From the NCBI GenBank assembly GCA_026389955.1, contig JAPLGY010000035.1, positions 1 to 20,330 of the forward strand: a stretch of DNA of 20,330 bases, in the 5' to 3' direction. This stretch comes from Caldilinea sp. Its GTDB lineage: Bacteria; Chloroflexota; Anaerolineae; Caldilineales; Caldilineaceae. The position numbers and the translations under genes are program-made. A model generated the notes under the pieces. The model was not told where the DNA came from. It was given only the letters and a program-made list of their open reading frames with translations, and did not search any database. Positions 1 to 7,188 of the stretch are shown here, one piece after another; position 1 is the first letter of the stretch; each line of letters starts with the position of its first letter.

Positions 1-1305
1 TGCTTCGGCCTGCGCCTGTGCGTCCTGCAGGACTGTTGCGACATCTTCGCCAGCCAGGACACGATCCTGGGCACGGGACCAGATATCAGAGAGTTCGAAG
101 TAATTGGTGGAGCGGAACTCTGCCTTGCCGTAGGGGTAATCGGCGAAGAGGGTGCCCAACCGTTCGTCGGCCTGTGCGTAGTACTCAGGCAGTGACAGGC
201 CATCGATCTCGGTTTGGCGGGCCTGGACGTAGCCGACCTGGTCCCACCATTCTTGCTGTTTGCTGGTGAGCAGATTGACAAATTCCCAGGCGGCTTTCTG
301 CTTTTCGGGAGAAGATTTGGCGCTGACAAACCAGGCCCAGGCGTAGAGCGTCGTGACCCGTTCTTGGGCGTCGGCGAACTGCGGCAGCGGGGCAATATCC
401 CAGTTGAGATCAGGGTTGATATCGTTGAGGGGTTTGGCTGCCCAGGGGCCTCCGAAGATCATTGTGCTGCGTCCGTTGGCAAAGTCCTGCAGCAGGTCGG
501 TGTACGCTGCTGGGTCAACGGCGCCTGACTGGCGCAGCTGCTGGAGGTAGCTCATAACGGCGACCATCGGCTCCTGGGTAAAGTCAGGCATGCCTTCGGC
601 GTTGATCAGCTCGCCGCCCTTCTGACGCAGCATCGGTTCCTGAATCAGCACGGTCCAGATTGGTACACCGAAGGGCCAGGCCAGGCCGACCCGGGTTGTG
701 CTGTCCCCGTCTTTGACAGTCACGGCAGCGGCAATTTCAGCGAGCTCTTCCCAGGTGATCGGCTGATCTTTGGGAAGCGGGTCGAAGCCTGCCTCGGCCA
801 GGGCGTCCACATTGTAGATCAGGCTGAAGGTGTTGTATTCCGAGACGCCGCCCGTGTAGATTTTTCCTTCCGACTTGAAGGCATCCAGCGCTCCGGCATC
901 GAAGAGTGCTTCAAACTCTTCCTGCGAATTTACACCAAACGCAGTGGGATCGACCGGGGCGATGAGCCCGGCATCCAGGAACTGGGGAACCATCCAGTCG
1001 CCGGCCCAGAAGACATCCGGGCCAACTCCCCCGGCGAAGGCAGTCAGCACCTTCTGCTCGAAGTTATCGTGGGGAGCATTGTCGAAGGTGATGTTGACAT
1101 TGGGGTTGGCAGCCTCGAACTCGGCGATGATTGCTTCGTTGACCGGGATCGACGGTGCATGGTTGTGGGTCATGTAGACCAGTTCGATCGGTTGGTCGCT
1201 GGCGGCGCTGTCGCCAGCCGGGGCCGCCACCGGCATTGTGCAGGCCGACAGCAGCATGGCGCTGAGCATCCACAATGTCAGAATCTTGTACAAACGTGTT
1301 TTCAT
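1..1305 (-). CDS. ABC transporter sugar-binding lipoprotein (family 1), partial
   Basis: Solute-binding lipoprotein of a sugar ABC importer (SBP family 1, MalE/UgpB-like), expected on the outer face of the membrane. The open frame runs 435 codons from ATG 1305 to the window edge without a stop, so the C-terminus is missing. Residues 1-22 form a lipoprotein signal with lipobox LSAC (Cys22). An Ala/Pro-rich linker follows, then a typical fold start (IELVYMTHNHAPS), the GVGPDVFWAGDW segment near residues 93-104 and ITWEELAEIAAAVT near 183-196. AGGAG at 1313-1317 lies 7 bases before the ATG and fixes the start. Permease genes are expected beyond the left edge. The 415-base gap from the kinase gene suggests a promoter of its own. 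The substrate cannot be read from sequence; the neighbouring mannose/glucose-phosphate isomerases suggest a hexose or oligosaccharide. Confidence 0.93.
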   Translation of the reverse strand, partial: MKTRLYKILTLWMLSAMLLSACTMPVAAPAGDSAASDQPIELVYMTHNHAPSIPVNEAIIAEFEAANPNVNITFDNAPHDNFEQKVLTAFAGGVGPDVFWAGDWMVPQFLDAGLIAPVDPTAFGVNSQEEFEALFDAGALDAFKSEGKIYTGGVSEYNTFSLIYNVDALAEAGFDPLPKDQPITWEELAEIAAAVTVKDGDSTTRVGLAWPFGVPIWTVLIQEPMLRQKGGELINAEGMPDFTQEPMVAVMSYLQQLRQSGAVDPAAYTDLLQDFANGRSTMIFGGPWAAKPLNDINPDLNWDIAPLPQFADAQERVTTLYAWAWFVSAKSSPEKQKAAWEFVNLLTSKQQEWWDQVGYVQARQTEIDGLSLPEYYAQADERLGTLFADYPYGKAEFRSTNYFELSDIWSRAQDRVLAGEDVATVLQDAQAQAEA

Positions 1306-1720
1306 CGGTCTTCTCCTGAACTCTTCTTCTGAATCTGCAAAAACAACTTGCACTGTGGGGGATCGAAACTACACTCCGAGCGAATCACGTCTTTTGTCCT
1401 GATCGTGCACCGTTCCTTTCGACCGTAACAACCCGGTCACAAACCTGGTGTGTGCGGGAGAGTGGGCCCTTCACGCACCCATCACTTGCCCAAATGCGTT
1501 CGAGGGCCATCGTCGCTGCCCTGGCAGTTCCACTCTGCCATCGGCCGCCAGCGTCAGTGGCTGTCCGGACAGCCGGAGGGAGCTGTGGGGCAGGGAGATG
1601 CAATTGTACCGGCTGCAGGGTGCCATGGTAGGACATGCAGCGCAAGGGAATCGCGTGACAAAAGTCAATTGTGCGGTCTGGCAACCTGGCTGCCTTGTTT
1701 TACAGATACGGCCTGGCATT
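1306..1720. other. 415-base intergenic region with palindromes
   Basis: No convincing gene lies here; the short frames crossing it have no family resemblance. It separates the sugar kinase stop from the solute-binding protein start, both leftward, and probably holds the transporter promoter. I could not pick a convincing -35/-10 pair. Two structures stand out: a perfect 16-base palindrome GGCTGTCCGGACAGCC at 1559-1574, and a small hairpin TGGCAG/CTGCCA at 1522-1527 and 1535-1540 with a 7-base loop. The palindrome could be an operator or part of an mRNA structure between the two genes. Confidence 0.6.
1559..1574. repeat. Perfect 16-bp palindrome, possible operator
   Basis: GGCTGTCC followed directly by its reverse complement GGACAGCC. 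It lies in the gap upstream of the solute-binding protein gene, about 255 bases before that start codon. A dimeric regulator site is possible, but as RNA it has no loop, so a terminator is unlikely. Function is inferred from position only. Confidence 0.35.
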
Positions 1721-2698
1721 TCAGATCGTCCTCTGCCAGCTCTTCAACATCTCCAAGGTCTCTTGCTTCACGTTCACGCCGTCCATTTGCAGGGCCAGCA
1801 CACAGGCACCGAGGACCGGTGCCAGTTCTGGTTGTACGAGCACTGCGGCGGGCAGCTGTTCGGCCAGTGCCGCCTGAAACGGTGTCAGCACCGGTGGGCC
1901 TGCTCGCCAGAGTCCACCGGTCAGGGTCACCTCGCAGGACGAATTCCTCCAGCCCAAATGTCTGGCCACCGCCTCGACCATCTGGGCCAGATCTGCCATG
2001 CCCCGGCGCAGCACCTGCTGGGCCGGCAGGTCTCCAGCCTGGGCCGCCTCCACCACCAGCGGTGCAAACGCAGCCAGTTCGCTTTTGGTCAGCCCCTGGG
2101 TGTAAAGCCGGTAGTGGATATCGGTCATCTCTTTGAGCCCCAGGCGTTGTTGGACAGGTGCCAACAGAGAGCTTTGCCAGCGCCCGTCATAGGTACCGAT
2201 CGCCAGCCGGATTGCGTTGCAGCCCAACCAGTAGCTGCTGCCCTCGTCGGCGATCAGATGTCCCCAGCCACCTGACTGCCAGCGTTCTCCCTGTGCATTG
2301 ATCCCAAAACAGGAGGAGCCCGTGCCAGAGATCAGCGCTATACCAGGGCGACCGGCCAGCCCGCCGGCCAGGGCGATTCGAATGTCGTGGTCCACATTGA
2401 CCCTGCCGTGCAGCCCGAGGTGGCCAGCGATCGAGTGGACGATGGCCCGGTCTTCTGAGGAGACCACCCCGGCCATGCCAAAGAATGCACTCGTCAGCGG
2501 CTGGTCGGCGGGCAGCCCGGCCTGCTGAAGCGCGGCAGACAAGGCTGCACGCAGGCTGATCGTGGCGGTTTCCGCGCCGACACTGTCGATCCCGGCGGCC
2601 CCCCCTTGTCCCCAGCCGGCGATATGGCCTTGTGCGTCGCAGATTGCGACCTGTGTTTTGGTGCCGCCACCATCCACGCCCAGATACCACGCCTTCAT
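1721..2698 (-). CDS. BadF/BadG-family sugar kinase (GlcNAc kinase-like)
   Basis: ATP-dependent sugar kinase of the BadF/BadG/BcrA/BcrD ATPase family, ASKHA fold, cytoplasmic; characterised relatives phosphorylate N-acetylglucosamine or glucosamine. The 325-residue product shows phosphate-1 motif DGGGTKT (9-15), the catalytic-region Asp in DHDIRIAL (near 105), phosphate-2 motif SGTGSSC (124-130), the conserved [17 protein letters not shown] (143-159) and LTGGLW (259-264). I chose ATG 2698 because the family starts right before DGGGTKT and it lies 2 bases after the upstream stop (TGA-AG-ATG). The open frame allows an earlier start at 2725 that would overlap the upstream gene. It is the fourth gene of the isomerase operon. 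Next to two mannose-6-phosphate isomerases, mannose or another hexose is a plausible substrate, but this is inference. Confidence 0.9.
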   Translation of the reverse strand: MKAWYLGVDGGGTKTQVAICDAQGHIAGWGQGGAAGIDSVGAETATISLRAALSAALQQAGLPADQPLTSAFFGMAGVVSSEDRAIVHSIAGHLGLHGRVNVDHDIRIALAGGLAGRPGIALISGTGSSCFGINAQGERWQSGGWGHLIADEGSSYWLGCNAIRLAIGTYDGRWQSSLLAPVQQRLGLKEMTDIHYRLYTQGLTKSELAAFAPLVVEAAQAGDLPAQQVLRRGMADLAQMVEAVARHLGWRNSSCEVTLTGGLWRAGPPVLTPFQAALAEQLPAAVLVQPELAPVLGACVLALQMDGVNVKQETLEMLKSWQRTI

Positions 2699-2700
2699 CT

Positions 2701-4521
2701 TCAGGCCACCACCCCTTCTACCCACAGCGAACGCGGTTTGATAAACGCCTTCACGACATGCAGTTCACTGCCCGCTTCGCTGACCAATCGGTAGGAGCCA
2801 GCGGCAGCAGGTACCACAAAGGTTTCAGCGTACTGGAACCGCTGGCGTATTCCGTCAGCACACTCCAGCAGCACCGTTTTGCCTTGGACCAGACTCAGGA
2901 TATGGCACGACCCACAGGTCTGTACTTCGACTGCGGTCGTAAATCGGTAGCGGTGCACGTCATAAAAATGGTCTCGGTGGGTGGGCTGATGGATCAGCTC
3001 CCAGCCTGGGCCAGAGTCGATCGTGCGGGGCTGAGCGAGAAGCTCCGTCTGAACCATTGCCCCTTTGCGTTCAAAATAGAGATTTTCAAAGGCTCGATCG
3101 ATGTTGAGTGGGCGGGGGCGGCCATCCAAGTCCAGGCGCATCCAATCGTACATCTTGAAGGTAAAAATATAGGGTGTGGCGCTGATCTCCAGCACAAGCG
3201 TTTCGGTGCCCGAACAATGGATGGTGCCGTTCGGGATCAAAATCAGGTCGTGCTTGCGTACCGGGTGAGACTGGACAAAACGTTCGATCTCGATGGGGGT
3301 GGCATTGTGGAAACTGTCGAGCAGTGCAGAGCGGAAGGCATCAGGGTCGATATCCTCCTGGAAGCCGAGGAAACAGCGCGCGTCAGGGCCACATTCCAGA
3401 ATATAGTATGTTTCATCTTGTGTGTAGCATTCGCCAAAGTGACGGCGGACATAGTCGGGGCGCGGGTGGCATTGCACCGAAAGATTGCCGCCGGAAAAAG
3501 TATCCAAAAAATCAAAACGGATCGGGAATTCGTAGCCGAAAGCCACCGCACTTTCGCCGACAATCTCAAACGGATTGCGGTACATCAAAAAGTCAAAGGA
3601 AACCTCCAGCAGCCAGCCGTCGCTTTCAAAGACCAGCCCATTTTCTGGAACGATCAGCTCGAAAGACCAGGCGTAGTTGGGGACGTCCTGGGCCAACTGG
3701 GGCATGTGCCGGCGAATCCACTGTCCCCCCCAAGGCCCCGGCTCAAACCAGGGGCGCACGCGAAAACAGCTGGTGGCCAGCAAATCCAATCCGGCACGCA
3801 GTGCAGCGCCGCTGGCAAAGGTAATTTCTTCGGGGCGCTGTCCGTCGACCACCCAGTCCAGCGACGCATAAAGCTGTTGCTTGTGGCGGTTGGCCACCAC
3901 CCAGTCTATAAAGTAGCTTCGTTTGTACGCGGGTTTGGGGTCGAGCGGCTGGGATGTACCCAGACAAGTCACGCTTCCGGCACGTTGGCGGAACTGAATT
4001 TCATTTTTAGGGACATCGACATAGACAAGGAGTGCCTGGGGCCAGTCGGCCAAAGCGGCGCCGCAGCCATACAAGACGGTCAGGTCGGCGTCGGGGTCTG
4101 CCTTTAGTGCTTGCAGAGCTGTCTCGTCAAAAAAGTCGGCCAAATTGCCGGAAAACCGCATCCCAAAGATCGGGTCATCGCCGCCAAGAGAAGAAGCGAG
4201 CAGTGCGTCGAGCGTTGTAGGAGACTTCCAGGCACCTGCCACATCCAGCCAGGCTGTCTGCACGCCCAGCGCGTCCAGCTCCTGTGCGAGCCGCTGGCGA
4301 AAATCTTCCCACAGCACCCCAGGATAGCCGTCCAGACGCACCTGGCCGGCGCCGGCCAGACGACGTGCCAGCGCAGCAAAGCCGAACTCGATCTGGCCAG
4401 CCCCCAGCTGGGTGGCAGGGTAGATCGAGTACTGGTCGGGCAGGGAGGCCTGGTTGGCCGTTTCCCTGCGCGCCGGCATGAGCAGCTGCGTTGTCTTGCG
4501 CCAAACCTTGGGGAGTGTCAC
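2701..4521 (-). CDS. Class I mannose-6-phosphate isomerase-like protein with kinase-like N-terminal half
   Basis: Predicted zinc-dependent isomerase converting mannose-6-P and fructose-6-P. At 606 residues it is longer than classical ManA (about 300-400). The C-terminal part carries the cupin signature: NLSVQCHP (346-353, Gln350 and His352), ETYYILE (370-376, Glu370) and [10 protein letters not shown] (429-438, His435), the expected metal ligands. Residues about 30-240 resemble a nucleoside-kinase-like domain ([10 protein letters not shown] at 65-74, [19 protein letters not shown] at 164-182, [10 protein letters not shown] at 218-227). The phosphate loop has no GxxxxGK[ST], so ATP use is doubtful. 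The gene overlaps the upstream cupin gene by 4 bases (ATGA, 4518-4521) and ends 2 bases before the kinase start, so translation is probably coupled. From memory, long proteins of this architecture occur in other bacteria; their exact reaction is not certain to me. Confidence 0.88.
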   Translation of the reverse strand: MTLPKVWRKTTQLLMPARRETANQASLPDQYSIYPATQLGAGQIEFGFAALARRLAGAGQVRLDGYPGVLWEDFRQRLAQELDALGVQTAWLDVAGAWKSPTTLDALLASSLGGDDPIFGMRFSGNLADFFDETALQALKADPDADLTVLYGCGAALADWPQALLVYVDVPKNEIQFRQRAGSVTCLGTSQPLDPKPAYKRSYFIDWVVANRHKQQLYASLDWVVDGQRPEEITFASGAALRAGLDLLATSCFRVRPWFEPGPWGGQWIRRHMPQLAQDVPNYAWSFELIVPENGLVFESDGWLLEVSFDFLMYRNPFEIVGESAVAFGYEFPIRFDFLDTFSGGNLSVQCHPRPDYVRRHFGECYTQDETYYILECGPDARCFLGFQEDIDPDAFRSALLDSFHNATPIEIERFVQSHPVRKHDLILIPNGTIHCSGTETLVLEISATPYIFTFKMYDWMRLDLDGRPRPLNIDRAFENLYFERKGAMVQTELLAQPRTIDSGPGWELIHQPTHRDHFYDVHRYRFTTAVEVQTCGSCHILSLVQGKTVLLECADGIRQRFQYAETFVVPAAAGSYRLVSEAGSELHVVKAFIKPRSLWVEGVVA

Positions 4522-4916
4522 GGAGTTTCTCCCTGTTCTGGGCGCTGGAAATCGTCGTCGAACCGTGTGATGTCGGCCTGCTGCCAGTTGCCGAAGGCGA
4601 CTTCCAGCACACGCACCGGGGCACCCAGGCTGGCCAGGCGATGGCGGGTATTGGCCGGGATCCAGATTTCTTCTCCGGGTTGGGGATAAAAAATATCGTC
4701 TCCAACCTGGACGACTCCGCCGGGGTCGAGCACGATCCAGAGCTCGGCACGGGCTGTGTGGGACTGCAAGCTGAGACGCATGCCAGGTTCAACCGTCATC
4801 AGGCTGACCGTCGTCTCCTGGTTGAACGCATACTGCTTGAAAGAGCCCCAAGGGCGCTGTACGAAACTGGCCGCCGGTTTTTCGTCTGGAATCAGTTTTG
4901 TGAGATAGTGGCTCAT
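4518..4916 (-). CDS. Stand-alone type II mannose-6-phosphate isomerase cupin
   Basis: A 132-residue single cupin matching the isomerase domain normally fused to the C-terminus of GDP-mannose pyrophosphorylase (type II PMI); here it stands alone. Visible signature: RPWGSF (21-26), LSLQSHTARAELWIVLDPG (48-66) with likely metal ligands Gln51, His53 and Glu58, then IPANTRHR (86-93) with His92, and the terminal EVAFGNWQQADITRFDDDFQR, the family's final strand and DDI-R-x-D-D-x-x-R pattern. The predicted role is mannose-6-P/fructose-6-P isomerisation. It overlaps the genes on both sides by 4 bases (4913-4916 and 4518-4521), so it is a middle gene of one transcript. A role as a mannose-phosphate-responsive or accessory subunit of the larger isomerase is an alternative. 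No nucleotidyltransferase domain is present in the window. Confidence 0.85.
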   Translation of the reverse strand: MSHYLTKLIPDEKPAASFVQRPWGSFKQYAFNQETTVSLMTVEPGMRLSLQSHTARAELWIVLDPGGVVQVGDDIFYPQPGEEIWIPANTRHRLASLGAPVRVLEVAFGNWQQADITRFDDDFQRPEQGETP

Positions 4917-5533
4917 TGGGCATTGGCCTGCAGTTTTGTTAAAAAGGCAGCACGATCGAGCAGGGTCGGCGTCCCCTCGACGTCGACCAGGACCTTGCTG
5001 AAATTGCGGGCACCCACGGTTCCATAGTCATGGCCCGCTTCACTGGAGAGGATCCCCCAGTACACGAGGGGTTCATGGCCCACGTTGACCGTGCGGTGGG
5101 CAGTATGGCCCGGCACATAGACGACGCTGTTGGCTTCCAACGGTACAGCGTCGCAGTGTCCGGTTTGTTCGTCTTCAAGCAGCATCATGCCGCGCCCGCG
5201 CAGTCCGACATAGACTTCTGCAGCCGGCCGCCATGCATGCAGATGACCTTTGGTCATAAAATATTCGTCTCCCACTTTTCCCGGCATCAGGATTCCGATC
5301 CCGTAGTGCAGTTGACCTGGACCGTTCTGCTCCTCAACCTGGGTGACCTGGTACAGCAGTGGGTTTTGTTCGAGCAGGCGAGCATAGGCAGCCTGGTCGG
5401 CGAAACTGCCCGGCAGATCGCTCAGATAACGGCTGGTCTGGTCACGACCGTCGATCGAGCCCTGCTCGGGGTCAAAAAAGAGAACATGGCCGAGAGAAAG
5501 TTGGCCGGAAGCACGGCTGAAATTGGATGCCAT
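4913..5533 (-). CDS. pgiA: Cupin-type glucose-6-phosphate isomerase
   Basis: Metal-dependent isomerase interconverting glucose-6-P and fructose-6-P, of the cupin family first described in archaea (Pyrococcus/Thermococcus) and unrelated to the usual large Pgi. The 206-residue length fits. Metal-ligand spacing is right: TKGHLH (His97, His99), Glu106 in AAEVYVG, and His146 in VPGHTAHRTVN. The spacing of 2, 7 and 40 residues nearly equals that of the Pyrococcus furiosus enzyme (2, 7, 39). FFDPEQGSIDG (19-29) and YGIGILMPGKVGDEYFMTKGH also fit the family. It is the first gene of the leftward operon, 50 or so bases from its predicted start of transcription. It overlaps the next gene by ATGA. Assignment to the family is firm; which sugar flux it serves is inferred from its neighbours. 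Confidence 0.94.
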   Translation of the reverse strand: MASNFSRASGQLSLGHVLFFDPEQGSIDGRDQTSRYLSDLPGSFADQAAYARLLEQNPLLYQVTQVEEQNGPGQLHYGIGILMPGKVGDEYFMTKGHLHAWRPAAEVYVGLRGRGMMLLEDEQTGHCDAVPLEANSVVYVPGHTAHRTVNVGHEPLVYWGILSSEAGHDYGTVGARNFSKVLVDVEGTPTLLDRAAFLTKLQANAQ

Positions 5534-5589
5534 GTCAGAAACCTCTGTCCATCTTGGATTGTTTTTCGGTCAATCAACTGTACAAAAAG

Positions 5590-5618
5590 ATAGTAACAAA
5601 CACAACAGCCGGTGTCAA
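5590..5618 (-). promoter_or_regulatory. Sigma-70-type promoter of the isomerase operon
   Basis: On the minus strand TTGACA (5618-5613) and TACTAT (5595-5590) are separated by exactly 17 bases, and the base pattern TGT just before TACTAT gives an extended -10. The predicted start of transcription is near 5583, about 50 bases before the cupin isomerase ATG. This is the best promoter in the window. TAACAAA occurs at 5594-5600, overlapping the -10, and again at 5642-5648 upstream. These are candidate half-sites for the divergent DeoR-type regulator. Confidence 0.8.
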
Positions 5619-5757
5619 ATAAAACTCTGTATAGCAAAAAATAACAAAATATAACTAGAGATAGGGCAGATACGCGGTGAAGAGCCGATCCTTGCCCCGA
5701 TGTTTCGGAATCAGTTGCGTCAAAACATCACGGAACTGCCGAGCACATGTTATCTTG

Positions 5758-5766
5758 TGATATACT
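5758..5766 (+). promoter_or_regulatory. Extended -10 promoter of the DeoR-type regulator gene
   Basis: TGATATACT at 5758-5766 is an extended -10 (TGN-TATACT). No -35 resembling TTGACA lies 16-18 bases upstream, which is common for extended -10 promoters. The predicted start near 5773 would give a leader of about 60 bases to the ATG at 5833. It is divergent from, and about 140 bases away from, the isomerase promoter, so a regulator bound between them could control both. Confidence 0.5.
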
Positions 5767-5832
5767 TTTCAAGAATCAGAGGTTTTATCCCTGACATTGG
5801 CGAGAGCAGAAGGGCGCGAAAGAGATTGGGCC

Positions 5833-6612
5833 ATGCAAAAATTACCGACTGAACTGCGCAGGGAGCGGATTGCTGCTTTTGTGGAAGAGCAGGACAGCAC
5901 GACTGCGTTGGAGCTAGGCGATCGTTTTGGGGTTTCGCTGATGACGGTGTGGCGCGACCTGTCGGTGTTGGCGGAGAAGGGGCTTGTACGGCGTGTGCGG
6001 GGGGGGGCGGCTCGGGTCGAACAGCACGCGGAGTTGGAGCCGCTCTATGACAGCAAACGGATCGTCAATCTGACCGTCAAGGAGCGAATTGCACGCTATG
6101 CGGTGGAGCATTTTGTGCAGAGTGGGGACATTCTCTTCATGGAAGCGGGCACGACAGTGGCTGCCATGGCCAAGTATCTGATCGCCTATCAGGAGCTGAC
6201 GGTGATAGGCAACGGGCTTGGGACCATGAACGAACTGGCCAGGCTGGCTGGTGCAGTCAACGTATATTGTTGTGGGGGGCTGCTGCGTCCTGTTGCGTTC
6301 ACGTTTGTGGGGCCACAAGCAGAAGAATACTTTCGCAGCATCAATGCGTCGATCTGTTTTTTAAGCGCCACTGGCCTGACCTTGCACGAAGGAATCACCG
6401 ATGTCAACCTATTGGAGATTCAGGTGAAACGAGCGATGGCGTCCAGCTCGGACCGGGTTATTTTTTTGCTTGACAGCAGCAAGTGGGGGGTGCGCTCGTT
6501 GGCGCGCGTTGTGCCGCTGGTCGACGTGGACGTTTTGATCACAGACACGGCGGCGCCGGCGTCGCTGGTAGAGTCCTTGCGGGCGATGGGTGTTGAAGTG
6601 CATCAGGCGTAG
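5833..6612 (+). CDS. DeoR/GlpR-family sugar-phosphate-responsive regulator
   Basis: Cytoplasmic DNA-binding regulator of 259 residues, the normal length for the family. The N-terminal winged helix-turn-helix spans about 8-60 (TTALELGDRFGVSLMTVWRDLSVLAEKGLVRRVRGGA). The C-terminal sugar-phosphate sensor of the isomerase-like fold shows GDILFMEAGTTVAAMAKYL (98-116), VIGNGLGTMNELA (124-136), SATGLTLHEGITDVNLLEIQVKRAM (178-202) and DSSKWG (214-219). I prefer ATG 5833 over the in-frame TTG at 5797: the HTH then starts at the usual distance, a purine-rich stretch (GAAAGAG) lies 8 bases upstream, and the TTG has no well-placed ribosome site. It is divergent from the isomerase/kinase operon, so it is the likely regulator of that operon, probably a repressor released by a phosphorylated hexose. 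The effector is inferred. Confidence 0.92.
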   Translation: MQKLPTELRRERIAAFVEEQDSTTALELGDRFGVSLMTVWRDLSVLAEKGLVRRVRGGAARVEQHAELEPLYDSKRIVNLTVKERIARYAVEHFVQSGDILFMEAGTTVAAMAKYLIAYQELTVIGNGLGTMNELARLAGAVNVYCCGGLLRPVAFTFVGPQAEEYFRSINASICFLSATGLTLHEGITDVNLLEIQVKRAMASSSDRVIFLLDSSKWGVRSLARVVPLVDVDVLITDTAAPASLVESLRAMGVEVHQA

Positions 6613-6624
6613 GCGCGTGTAGGT

Positions 6625-6804
6625 TTATCCGGCCAGGGCGAGAGCTTTGTCCAGGGCTGGGGGCAGGAGGGGAGGCAGGGGTTCTGTGCTGCTTGGCCAG
6701 TCGAACTCCCAGGCGAAATCGCTTTGGTGCCAGGCGGATTCGGCTGGGGTATGGCTGGTTTTGGGGCGGATGCAGGGTTGGGTCTTTTTTTTGAGGATGT
6801 TCAT
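6625..6804 (-). CDS. Possible small Trp/Pro-rich protein, 59 residues
   Basis: I do not recognise this family. The frame runs from ATG 6804 to TAA 6625 and has an in-frame TAA two codons before the ATG, so it is a self-contained unit. The product begins MNILKKKTQPCIRPK (basic) and continues with AWHQSDFAWEFDWPSSTEPLPPLLPPALDKAL: four Trp, many Pro, acidic middle, no signal peptide or membrane helix. Third codon positions are strongly C/G, as in real genes of this window. Against it: no Shine-Dalgarno is visible. An AT-rich TTTAAT lies 6 bases before the ATG, which would suit a leaderless start. It is convergent with the DeoR-type gene, with 12 bases between their stops. Confidence 0.42.
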   Translation of the reverse strand: MNILKKKTQPCIRPKTSHTPAESAWHQSDFAWEFDWPSSTEPLPPLLPPALDKALALAG

Positions 6805-7188
6805 AGGTTAATTAAATGGCCCTTTTATTGATCAACTTCAGGGAGCGGCACAATTTGCGCATAGTCAAGCGATTGGAAAGACCCCCGCACAGCCACTCCC
6901 AGCAAATTCCCCCACACTTTACATCGCGCACCCGCTCCGCTGCTGGATCCATCTCAGTCCAAATTCGGACCCGGATGGTCCGCTCTGACCGATGATTCGT
7001 CTCAGAAAAGGATCTCTCCCTTCCCACGTACTTTGTTCTCCCTGTCAAATTTTAATTCAAATTTTATGTCAATCTTGTTCGTTTTTCTCTAAAAAAACCG
7101 TTTTTTCTCCTCTTGACTTTCACGAAAATAGGTGTTTGACTGGGATCAACAAGTTTTTGCTTGCAATCTGTTCTGCCCAGGAGGACCT
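6805..7188. other. Intergenic region upstream of the recombinase, right part AT-rich
   Basis: No supported gene. From about 7041 to 7135 the composition turns strongly AT-rich, with runs of T and A, unlike the GC-rich surroundings. It contains two copies of TCAAATTTTA at 7045-7054 and 7057-7066, a 12-base period. A possible -35 (TTGACT, 7113-7118) has no good -10 partner. TTAATTAA occurs near the left edge. The stretch probably holds the recombinase promoter and possibly a recombinase binding site; neither is proven. Confidence 0.55.
7045..7066. repeat. Direct repeat TCAAATTTTA x2, 12-base period
   Basis: Two identical 10-base copies separated by AT, about 125 bases before the tyrosine recombinase start and inside an AT-rich patch. 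A spacing near one helical turn fits two protein monomers bound on one DNA face, so a recombinase arm site or autoregulatory site is possible. Chance is also possible in such AT-rich sequence. Confidence 0.4.

Noticed and set aside
1448..2275. 275-codon plus-strand frame over the sugar kinase
   Set aside because: Mirror of the minus-strand kinase gene, whose motifs are complete; the plus-strand translation is rich in His/Gln/Cys and resembles no family.
2632..4107. 491-codon plus-strand frame
   Set aside because: Antisense to the class I isomerase-like gene, which shows clear cupin motifs and operon overlaps; long antisense frames are common in GC-rich DNA.
6973..7012. String resembling a T-box core (GGATGGTCCGC ... 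TTCGTCTC)
   Set aside because: No specifier stem could be drawn, no terminator follows, and the downstream gene is a recombinase rather than a tRNA-ligase or amino-acid gene.
6812..7048. 78-codon basic minus-strand frame before the recombinase
   Set aside because: TTG start, no ribosome site, no family resemblance and no third-position bias like its neighbours.
7132..7188. Upstream extension of the recombinase from GTG 7132
   Set aside because: No ribosome site; the AGGAGG at 7179-7184 points to GTG 7189, and the extra 19 residues do not fit the family.
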